Assembly (NCBI GenBank): GCA_003612335.1
Contig: RAYO01000014.1
Span: 1-64,000, forward strand
DNA length: 64,000 nucleotides
Source of the DNA: a bacterium 1xD42-67
GTDB taxonomy: Bacteria; Bacillota; Clostridia; Oscillospirales; Oscillospiraceae
Direction: 5' to 3'
Below the pieces are notes generated by a model. That model searched no databases and was not told where the DNA came from. It was given only the letters and a program-made list of their open reading frames with translations. Shown in pieces: positions 7,472 through 13,916 of this stretch. The translations under genes and the position numbers were made by a program. The number at the start of each line of letters is the position of its first letter. Within the stretch, counting starts at the first letter, position 1.

Positions 7472-8251
7472 ATGTCTGTTTTAGAGGTACATAACATCGA
7501 GAAGCACTTCGGCGCCACCCGGGTGCTGGAGGACATCAGCTTCGGCCTGGACCAGGGCCAGGCCCTGGCCATCATCGGCTCCTCAGGCAGCGGCAAGACC
7601 ACCCTCCTGCGGTGCCTCAACTTTTTGGAGATCCCCGACAAGGGGCGGATCGTGGTGAAGGGCGAGACCCTGTTCGACGCCGACGCCCCCGCCACCCAAC
7701 GGGAGGGGGAGGTGCGCAAAAAGCGGCTCCATTTCGGTCTGGTCTTCCAGTCTTTCAACCTCTTCCCCCAGTACACCGCTCTGGAGAACGTCACTCTGGC
7801 CGGGAAGCTGCTGGCCAGGGAGCGGGCCGACTTCAAGGCCGATAAGGGCGCGGTCCTGAAAACGATCGACCAGAACGGCCGGGCCCTGCTGGAGCAGATC
7901 GGTCTGGCCGACCGGGCGGACCACTACCCCCACCAGCTCTCCGGCGGACAGCAGCAGCGAGTGGCCATCGCCCGGGCCCTGGCCCTGAAGCCGGACATCC
8001 TCTGCTTTGACGAGCCCACCTCCGCCCTGGATCCCGAGCTCACCGGCGAGGTGCTGAAGGTGATCCGGGCCCTGGCGGAGCAGAAGACCACCATGGTGAT
8101 CGTCACCCACGAGATGGCCTTCGCCCGGGACGTGGCCGACCAGATCGTGTTCATGGACCAAGGGGTCATCGTGGAGCAGGGCCCCGCCCGGCAGGTCATC
8201 GAGGCCCCCCGGGAGGAGCGGACGAAACAGTTTTTGTCCAATTACGGCTGA
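7472..8251 (+). CDS. Amino-acid ABC transporter ATP-binding protein
   Basis: Cytoplasmic ATPase that drives the transporter encoded just upstream. Motifs in order in the 259-residue product: Walker A GSSGSGKTT near residue 36, Q-loop FQSFNLFP near 92, signature LSGGQQQR near 155, Walker B ILCFDEPTSALD near 175 and the switch His in VTHEMAF near 210. It is about 15 residues longer than usual because of an insertion (LARERADFKADKGAVLKTID) between the Q-loop and the signature. Closest family is GlnQ/TcyC/HisP. ATG 7472 follows GAGGGG. No gene follows on this transcript before the polA promoter. Confidence 0.93.
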   Translation: MSVLEVHNIEKHFGATRVLEDISFGLDQGQALAIIGSSGSGKTTLLRCLNFLEIPDKGRIVVKGETLFDADAPATQREGEVRKKRLHFGLVFQSFNLFPQYTALENVTLAGKLLARERADFKADKGAVLKTIDQNGRALLEQIGLADRADHYPHQLSGGQQQRVAIARALALKPDILCFDEPTSALDPELTGEVLKVIRALAEQKTTMVIVTHEMAFARDVADQIVFMDQGVIVEQGPARQVIEAPREERTKQFLSNYG

Positions 8252-8332
8252 AGGGGGCGCCGCTCCTTGGCCGCGCGGTCTCGTGCGGCCCGACCCCGGC
8301 ACGGCCCCTCCTCGATCTCCCCATATGTTTTC

Positions 8333-8361
8333 TTGCTCCCCGGCCAAAAAGCTGGTATACT
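8333..8361 (+). promoter_or_regulatory. Sigma-A promoter of polA
   Basis: TTGCTC, 17-bp spacer, TATACT, 41 nt before the polA start. Confidence 0.65.
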
Positions 8362-8402
8362 ATATCGATAAGATCTTTCAAGAACAGGGGGAGACATCCG
8401 CC

Positions 8403-11090
8403 ATGAGGAAACTGATGGTCATCGACGGCAATTCCATCGTCAACCGGGCCTACTACGGGGTGAGCCAGACCCTCACCACCCGGGAGGGCCAGCCCACCAA
8501 CGCTATCTTCGGCTTTTTGAACATCATGAACAAGCTGCTGGAGGAGGAGGGGCCCGACGCTCTGTGCGTCACCTTCGACCGCTCCGCCCCCACCTTCCGC
8601 CACCTGGCCTACGAGGGCTACAAGGCCAACCGCACCGGGATGCCCGACGAGCTGGCCAGCCAGATGCCTCTTTTGAAGGACGTGCTGTCCGCCATGAACG
8701 TGCCCATGTACGAGCTGGACGGCTGGGAGGCCGACGACCTGCTGGGCACCATCGCCCGGCGGGACGAAGAGGCCGGCTGGGCCACGGTGATCGTCACTGG
8801 GGACAAAGACTCCCTCCAACTGGTGACGGAGCATACCACGGTGAAGCTGGTATCCACCCGCATGGGCCGGACCACCACCCGGGACGTGACTCCTGAGTCC
8901 TTCCGGGAGGAATACGGCTTCGACCCGGTGAACATCATCGACCTGAAAGCCCTCATGGGGGACTCCTCGGACAACTACCCCGGTGTGAAGGGGGTGGGCG
9001 AGAAGACCGCCACCGCCCTCATCCAGCTGTATCATACCGTGGGCCACCTCTACGACCACATGCCGGACATCTGCTCCGCCCCCGACACTCCCGCCAAGCC
9101 CGGCCTGATCAAAAAGCTGGAGGAGGGCAGGGAGAGCGCGCTCCTGTCCTACGACCTGGCCACCATCCGCACCGATGCCCCCATCGACTTCGATCCCGAG
9201 TCGGATCTGCGGCAGGCACCGGACAACGACCGCCTCTACCAGCTGTTCATGTCCCTGGAGTTCTCCAAGCTCATCGACAGATACCACCTCACCGCCCCCC
9301 AAGGGGAGGGGAGGGCGCAGACCGCCGCCATCTTCGACAGCGGCTGTTACCTGGAGAAGGATGTCACCTCCCAGCAGGCCGCAGGGCTGCTGGCTCTGTG
9401 GCGGACCAAAGAGGTGGTCCACATCGTGGCCCTGCCCTCTCTGGATGTGGTGTGTGTGGGATGCCGTCTGAGCGGCGATTCCTGGATGGCCAGCATCCTC
9501 ATGGCCGACCGCCTCACCGACTACAACGATATCCTGAAGGCCCTTTTCGCCCCCGATATCAAAAAAGCGGTCCATGGGGCCAAGGACCTGTGCCGCGCTC
9601 TGCTGGAGGAGGGGATCTCCCCCGGCGGCATCGTCTTCGACACCGAGGTGGCCGCCTACCTCCTGGCCCCTGGCGACGGCAGCTATGAGCTGGAGAAACT
9701 GGGCCTGACCTACTTCGACCGGCAGTCCCCTAAGGCATCGGTCTACCTGGAAGAGGGGGCCTTCGGCCCCCTGTCTGACCCGAACGCCCCAGCCGAGGCG
9801 ATGATGGACCACTGCCTCCTCATCGACGCCCTGCGGGAGGTCCTCACCGCCCGGCTCCAGGAGCTGGGCATGTGGGAGCTGTATGAGACCGTGGACCTGC
9901 CCCTATGCCAGGTGCTGGCCGAGATGGAGACCGAAGGCTTCCTCATCGACCGGGGCGCGCTGACAGCGTTCGGGCAGATGCTGTCTCAGCGGATCGACCA
10001 GGTCCAGAAGACCATCTATGCCCTGGCCGGAGAGGACGGCTTCAACATCAACTCCACCCAGCAGCTGGGCCGGATCCTCTTCGACAAGCTGGGCCTGCCC
10101 CCGGTGAAGAAGACCAAGAGCGGCTGGTCCACCAACGCCGAGGTCTTGGAGAAGCTCCAGGACCAGCACCCCATCATCGCCAGCATCCTGGAGCACCGCC
10201 AACTCACCAAGCTGAGGTCCACCTACGCGGACGGCCTGGGCAAGGTGATCTCCCCTGACGGGAAGATCCACACCTCCTTCCAGAACACCGTCACCGCTAC
10301 AGGGCGGCTGAGCTCCACCGAGCCCAATCTTCAAAATATCCCTATCCGCACCGAGCTGGGAGCAGAGCTGAGGAAGATGTTCGCCGCCCCCGCCGGAAGG
10401 GTACTGGTGGATGCGGACTACTCCCAGATCGAGCTGCGGCTGCTGGCCCATATGGCCGGGGACCAGGCCATGATCGCGGGCTTCCAGAGCGGCGAGGATA
10501 TCCACACCATCACCGCCTCCCAGGTCTTCAACGTGCCCGTCGGAGAGGTGTCTCCGCAGATGCGGAGGAGCGCGAAAGCGGTCAATTTCGGCATCGTATA
10601 TGGTATCTCCCCCTTCTCCCTCTCCCAGGATATCGGTGTCTCTGTTCAGGAGGCGAAGGAATATATGGACAAATATTTCGCCCATTACGCCGGGGTGCGC
10701 TCCTATATGGACGGGGTGGTGGAGCAGGCCAGACAGGCCGGATATGTGTCTACTCTGTGGGGCCGGAGACGGTGGATCCCCGAGATCCGCTCCTCCAATT
10801 TCAACACCCGGTCCTTCGGGGAGCGGGTGGCCCTCAACGCCCCCATCCAGGGCACCGCTGCGGATATCATCAAGCTGGCCATGATCCGGGTGAGAGACCG
10901 CCTGAAAGAGGAGGGTTTGACGGGGAAGCTGGTCCTCCAGGTCCACGATGAGCTGATCGTGGAGTGTCCCGAGGAGGAGGCGGAGTCCGTCTGCAAGCTG
11001 GTGGAAGAGGAGATGGAAGGGGTGGCCCAGCTGGCCGTCCCCCTCCTGGCTGAGACCAAGGCAGGGACGACCTGGGCGGAGGCCCACTGA
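8403..11090 (+). CDS. polA: DNA polymerase I
   Basis: Fills gaps and removes RNA primers in replication and repair. The 895-residue product has an N-terminal 5'-3' exonuclease domain (about 1-290; MVIDGNSIVNRAYYG, GWEADDLLGTIAR, ALMGDSSDNYPGVKGVG), a middle domain where the proofreading exonuclease would lie (about 300-480), and a C-terminal polymerase with motif A VDADYSQIELR (~669), motif B RRSAKAVNFGIVYGIS (~721) and motif C VHDELIVE (~846). The middle domain lacks the DxE exonuclease I motif, so proofreading is probably lost, as in Taq and Bst enzymes. ATG 8403 is preferred over the upstream in-frame ATG at 8283 because AGGGGGA sits about 10 nt before it. Confidence 0.96.
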   Translation: MRKLMVIDGNSIVNRAYYGVSQTLTTREGQPTNAIFGFLNIMNKLLEEEGPDALCVTFDRSAPTFRHLAYEGYKANRTGMPDELASQMPLLKDVLSAMNVPMYELDGWEADDLLGTIARRDEEAGWATVIVTGDKDSLQLVTEHTTVKLVSTRMGRTTTRDVTPESFREEYGFDPVNIIDLKALMGDSSDNYPGVKGVGEKTATALIQLYHTVGHLYDHMPDICSAPDTPAKPGLIKKLEEGRESALLSYDLATIRTDAPIDFDPESDLRQAPDNDRLYQLFMSLEFSKLIDRYHLTAPQGEGRAQTAAIFDSGCYLEKDVTSQQAAGLLALWRTKEVVHIVALPSLDVVCVGCRLSGDSWMASILMADRLTDYNDILKALFAPDIKKAVHGAKDLCRALLEEGISPGGIVFDTEVAAYLLAPGDGSYELEKLGLTYFDRQSPKASVYLEEGAFGPLSDPNAPAEAMMDHCLLIDALREVLTARLQELGMWELYETVDLPLCQVLAEMETEGFLIDRGALTAFGQMLSQRIDQVQKTIYALAGEDGFNINSTQQLGRILFDKLGLPPVKKTKSGWSTNAEVLEKLQDQHPIIASILEHRQLTKLRSTYADGLGKVISPDGKIHTSFQNTVTATGRLSSTEPNLQNIPIRTELGAELRKMFAAPAGRVLVDADYSQIELRLLAHMAGDQAMIAGFQSGEDIHTITASQVFNVPVGEVSPQMRRSAKAVNFGIVYGISPFSLSQDIGVSVQEAKEYMDKYFAHYAGVRSYMDGVVEQARQAGYVSTLWGRRRWIPEIRSSNFNTRSFGERVALNAPIQGTAADIIKLAMIRVRDRLKEEGLTGKLVLQVHDELIVECPEEEAESVCKLVEEEMEGVAQLAVPLLAETKAGTTWAEAH
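11037..11089 (+). repeat. Copy 1 of the polA-tail direct repeat
   Basis: The last 53 bases of polA recur in diverged form at 12252-12303. Bases 11037-11062 match 12252-12277 at 25 of 26 positions, and 11078-11089 match 12292-12303 exactly; the ~15 bases between have diverged. Confidence 0.75.
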
Positions 11091-11204
11091 CCGTCCCGCG
11101 CGGACGTCAAATACCCGGCGTATCTTATCGCCCAAATAATACGCACAGATCCCACCCCAAAAGGGCCTTGAATGGTCCCAAAACGGGGGCCTGGGCCCGG
11201 AAAA

Positions 11205-11237
11205 GCGATACTGTCCGCCTGACACGGACAGTATCGC
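11205..11237. other. 13-bp perfect hairpin in the polA-SHOCT gap
   Basis: GCGATACTGTCCG / CGGACAGTATCGC with a 7-nt loop and no T-run. The gene-free stretch 11091-11423 contains this hairpin, a terminator and the SHOCT-gene promoter. Its function is unknown; it could be a binding site or an extra RNA stem at the polA 3' end. Confidence 0.5.
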
Positions 11238-11282
11238 CCCAAAGACCGCCGTCCGCACAGAGGATCGGTCATCTTGACGGAA

Positions 11283-11323
11283 GCGCTCTCCTGTCCCACC
11301 CGCGGACGGGAGAGCGCCCTTTT
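11283..11323 (+). terminator. Terminator after polA
   Basis: GCGCTCTCC (11283-11291) pairs with GGAGAGCGC (11309-11317), with inner GTCC/GGAC pairing, and is followed by CCTTTT. Confidence 0.7.
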
Positions 11324-11335
11324 CCCTGACGCGGC

Positions 11336-11364
11336 TTGACGATCGGCCCCGGCTCTTGTAAAAT
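11336..11364 (+). promoter_or_regulatory. Sigma-A promoter of the SHOCT-domain gene
   Basis: TTGACG, 17-bp spacer, TAAAAT: one mismatch in each box. Confidence 0.75.
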
Positions 11365-11423
11365 GGAGACGATAGGCGCAGGGTCCCGGGCCCGGGGCCG
11401 AACATGTGGGAGGGATGGCAGAT

Positions 11424-12239
11424 ATGAGGACAGCATCAGAGATGACGGCTCATATCCTCAGCAAAGAGGAAGGCCTAAAAACGATATTCAAAGACAGCAT
11501 AACTGTGAAGCGCGTACAGCACCTGAACGGCTTGTTCCGCCCGATCGAGCAGCTGCTGAGGTCCAATACCGGCCCGGAGGCAAAGGTCGATGACGATATC
11601 CTCATCGGCCTGACGGGGGGGAGAGATGACGTCTTCTACGCGCTCACGTCGTTGGAGCTGAGCGGCGACCGCGAGGCAGACCGCCTTTCAGCCGATCCCC
11701 CAGATACTTTCATCCAATTGTCAGCTTTGCTCCCGCCGCTCTATGGAGGTATCGCGGCCGCCTTTATGGCCAACAGGTGTATCATCACATATGCGACCAA
11801 AGAAGGCAAAGAGATGATCTGGACGATCCCGTATGATGAGATCGTTGGGATAACACCGACCGAAACGAGATTTAAGGGAGATCTTACAGGAGAGCTAGCC
11901 CTCGCCACGACCAGCGGCCAAGTGATCTTCTCCAGCTGGGGCAGCATCGAGGGACGTAAGAAAAGATACTGCCAGTTCGTTCCAGATCAGGCCGGCGCGG
12001 CTGTGCTGGAGCTGGTCACGAAATATAAGCGGGCGAGGTACGCAGCCCAGCAGGCCGCCGCCCGGGCCCAGACGGCCCCTCAGCCTGCCGGAGCAGCGGC
12101 CCCCGCCGCGCCTCCGGCCGGGGCTGGCCCCCAGGACGAGGTCATCGAGACCCTGAAGAAGTTCAAGGACCTGCTGGACGCAGGGATCCTCACCCAGGAG
12201 GAGTTCGACGCGAAGAAGAAACAGCTGCTGGGGCTGTGA
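11424..12239 (+). CDS. PH-like/SHOCT-domain protein of unknown function
   Basis: No enzyme signature. The 271-residue product has an N-terminal region with two beta-rich segments (DDDILIGLTGGRDDVFYAL and ANRCIITYATKEGKEMIWTIPYDEIVGI) reminiscent of bacterial PH-like domains, an Ala/Pro/Gln linker (about 205-235) and a C-terminal SHOCT motif, ETLKKFKDLLDAGILTQEEF (~240-271), a short helical hairpin common in membrane-associated or multimeric proteins. No membrane segment is seen. ATG 11424 is chosen because GGGAGGG lies 9 nt upstream; ATG 11415 is too close to it. The first half of the gene is less G+C-rich than its neighbours, and the gene is bracketed by a polA-tail duplication, both suggesting acquisition. 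Confidence 0.75.
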   Translation: MRTASEMTAHILSKEEGLKTIFKDSITVKRVQHLNGLFRPIEQLLRSNTGPEAKVDDDILIGLTGGRDDVFYALTSLELSGDREADRLSADPPDTFIQLSALLPPLYGGIAAAFMANRCIITYATKEGKEMIWTIPYDEIVGITPTETRFKGDLTGELALATTSGQVIFSSWGSIEGRKKRYCQFVPDQAGAAVLELVTKYKRARYAAQQAAARAQTAPQPAGAAAPAAPPAGAGPQDEVIETLKKFKDLLDAGILTQEEFDAKKKQLLGL

Positions 12240-12251
12240 CCTGGACATACT

Positions 12252-12303
12252 GTCCCCCTCCCGGCTGAGACCAAGGCGAGGAGATGCGGGGGGAGGCCCA
12301 CTG
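12252..12303 (+). repeat. Copy 2 (diverged) of the polA 3'-end sequence
   Basis: Fragment matching the polA 3' terminus (see 11037-11089) but with no polymerase reading frame upstream of it. Together the two copies flank terminator, promoter and SHOCT gene as a ~1.2-kb segment. Confidence 0.75.
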
Positions 12304-12362
12304 GCCGCCGGGGACGAACACCAGAACAGGACGTATCCATCAGCAGCATCATACATCTAAAC

Positions 12363-12442
12363 GGAGGAGGGCCCTCCTCCAAAGGATCCAGGGGATATCC
12401 TGCTCCAGACCGGGGGCGTCTGCACGATGCGGACGCCCCCGG
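12363..12442. other. Palindrome and hairpin in the gap before the aldo/keto reductase
   Basis: GGAGGAGGGCCCTCCTCC (12363-12380) is a perfect 18-bp palindrome. CCGGGGGCGTC (12410-12420) pairs with GACGCCCCCGG (12432-12442), an 11-bp stem without T-run that may end SHOCT transcripts. The gene-free stretch 12240-12717 also holds the polA-tail copy, a promoter and the structured leader listed separately. Confidence 0.5.
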
Positions 12443-12518
12443 CGGCGTCTCCGCTCCGCTGCCGCCTGGCCCCGGGGAGGGCGGAAGGACCTCCCCCAAC
12501 ATTTTTTGGGATCTCGTC

Positions 12519-12549
12519 TTGACTTAAAGCCGGGTCTAAGTATTATAGT
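12519..12549 (+). promoter_or_regulatory. Promoter of the aldo/keto reductase, possibly MerR-type
   Basis: TTGACT followed by either TATTAT at 16 bp or TATAGT at 19 bp. A dyad ACTTAAAGCC / GGGTCTAAGT (12522-12541; 8 of 10 positions symmetric) overlaps the spacer. A long spacer with a dyad inside it is the hallmark of MerR-family promoters; no merR gene is in the window. Confidence 0.45.
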
Positions 12550-12583
12550 TGGCGTGGTCGAAAAGCGGCCTGCGCCAGACTTC

Positions 12584-12667
12584 ATAGTCAGCGCACAGGC
12601 TTTGCCTGCCAGCGGCTCTGCCGCTGGCCGAAGATCGGTCTTCCCGATCTTCAAGTGTGCTGACTAT
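12584..12667 (+). ncRNA. Cloverleaf-like structured leader RNA (four-way junction)
   Basis: A 13-bp closing stem ATAGTCAGCGCAC (12584-12596) / GTGTGCTGACTAT (12655-12667), with one G-U pair, encloses three perfect hairpins: AGGC-TTT-GCCT (12597-12607), CCAGCGGC-TCT-GCCGCTGG (12609-12627) and GAAGATCGG-TCTTC-CCGATCTTC (12630-12652). Nearly every base is paired. It lies downstream of the inferred promoter and 50 nt before the start codon, so it should be in the mRNA leader. GCCTGCCA (12604-12611) can alternatively pair with TGGCAGGC (12672-12679). It is either a leader regulator or a mobile palindromic repeat; it does not match any riboswitch class I know. Confidence 0.6.
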
Positions 12668-12717
12668 ATCATGGCAGGCACAGCGCCCAGATCATCTATC
12701 ATCGGGAGGTAACGACT

Positions 12718-13812
12718 GTGGAATATCGTCATAACAAAAGGACCGGCGACCGGATCAGCGCGATCGGTCTAGGCACCAGCTACATCGCGGAGGCATCCGA
12801 GCGGGAGGCAGTGGAGGCCCTCCTCCTCGCCCGCCGGAACGGGATCAACTTCGCCGACCTGGCCACCGCCGGGGCCAGGACCTTCTCCTATTACGGGACG
12901 GCCTTCGCCGGACTGCGGGAGGAGATGCTCTATCAGGTCCACTTCGGCGCCGACTACGAGTCGGGAGAGTATGGCTGGACCACGGATCTGGAGCGGATCA
13001 AGCGCCAGGTGGACTGGATGCTCTCCGCCCTGAAAACGGACTATATCGACTACGGCTTCATCCACTGCCTGGACGAGGCCCAGGACTGGAGGGCATATCA
13101 GGACAACGGCGTGCTGGACCACCTGCTGGCTATGCAGGCCCAAGGGGTGGTCAGGCATATCGGCCTGTCCACCCACACCCCGGAGCTGGCCGGTCTGGTC
13201 CTGGACACCGGGGTGGTGGACCAGCTGATGTTCTCCATCAACCCGGGCTATGACTACCACCACGGGGAGTTCGCCAACGGCTCCGCCGACGAGCGGATGG
13301 CCCTCTGCCGCTGGTGTGAGGCAGAGGGGATTGGCATCTCGGTCATGAAGCCCTTCTCCGGCGGGCAGCTCCTGGACGCCGGGACCTCCCCCTTCCGGCA
13401 GGCCCTCACCAAATACCAATGCATCCAGTACGCCCTGGACCGGCCCGGGGTGGTCACCGTCCTCCCTGGGATCCGAAATGCGGCGGACGTCCGGGAGCTG
13501 CTGAGGTTCTTCGACGCCCCGCCGGAGGAGCGGGACTACAGCATCCTGGGCTCCTTCGCCCCCGGGGACGCGGTGGGCCGGTGCGTCTACTGCAACCACT
13601 GCCAGCCCTGCCCCGCCAGGCTGAACGTGGGACTGATCAACAAGTACTACGATCTAGCTCGGGCCGGAGACACCATGGCGGCCGATCACTACGCCAAGCT
13701 GGACAAACACGCCTCCCAGTGTGTCCAGTGCGGCCACTGCGACAGCCGCTGCCCCTTCCAGGTCCTCCAATCCCACCGGATGGAGGAGATCGCCGGATAT
13801 TTCGGCCGGTGA
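12718..13812 (+). CDS. Aldo/keto reductase with C-terminal 4Fe-4S ferredoxin-type domain
   Basis: NAD(P)H-type oxidoreductase of the aldo/keto reductase fold fused to a two-cluster iron-sulfur tail, a fusion frequent in anaerobes. The 364-residue product has ISAIGLGTSYI at the start, GINFADLATAG near residue 40 (catalytic Asp region), DYIDYGFIH near 106 and the barrel strand VVRHIGLSTHTPE near 145. Cysteine clusters CVYCNHCQPCP (~289) and CVQCGHCDSRCP (~335) should bind two [4Fe-4S] clusters. The start is GTG 12718, set by GGGAGG about 10 nt upstream. It is monocistronic with its own promoter and structured leader. The substrate is unknown. Confidence 0.9.
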   Translation: MEYRHNKRTGDRISAIGLGTSYIAEASEREAVEALLLARRNGINFADLATAGARTFSYYGTAFAGLREEMLYQVHFGADYESGEYGWTTDLERIKRQVDWMLSALKTDYIDYGFIHCLDEAQDWRAYQDNGVLDHLLAMQAQGVVRHIGLSTHTPELAGLVLDTGVVDQLMFSINPGYDYHHGEFANGSADERMALCRWCEAEGIGISVMKPFSGGQLLDAGTSPFRQALTKYQCIQYALDRPGVVTVLPGIRNAADVRELLRFFDAPPEERDYSILGSFAPGDAVGRCVYCNHCQPCPARLNVGLINKYYDLARAGDTMAADHYAKLDKHASQCVQCGHCDSRCPFQVLQSHRMEEIAGYFGR

Positions 13813-13818
13813 GCCGCC

Positions 13819-13849
13819 AGCCCCCGCCGGAACGAGACCGGCGGGGGCT
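13819..13849 (+). terminator. Terminator after the aldo/keto reductase
   Basis: Perfect 12-bp stem AGCCCCCGCCGG / CCGGCGGGGGCT with a 7-nt loop; the T-rich part is weak. Confidence 0.65.
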
Positions 13850-13875
13850 CTCCCGTTATCTTTTCCCCCTCCCCT

Positions 13876-13883
13876 GCCGATAT
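13876..13883 (+). promoter_or_regulatory. Exact sigma-D (FliA)-type -10 element, GCCGATAT
   Basis: GCCGATAT is the consensus -10 of Bacillus sigma-D, the motility sigma factor. It lies 34 nt before the GTG start at 13917. The expected -35 TAAA 15-16 nt upstream is degenerate (TTAT/TATC at 13856-13860). The match is notable because the gene it precedes has flagellin-like ends. Confidence 0.4.
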
Positions 13884-13916
13884 CTGAAGAGAAAGATATG
13901 GAAGGAGGGACTGGAA

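Noticed and set aside
11205-11237. 13-bp hairpin as the polA terminator
   Set aside because: No T-run follows it; the hairpin at 11283-11323 with TTTT is the better terminator.
12584-12667. Cloverleaf structure as a tRNA gene
   Set aside because: The closing stem is 13 bp, not 7; there is no 7-nt anticodon loop, no TTC loop motif and no CCA-type end. It is better described as a structured leader or repeat.
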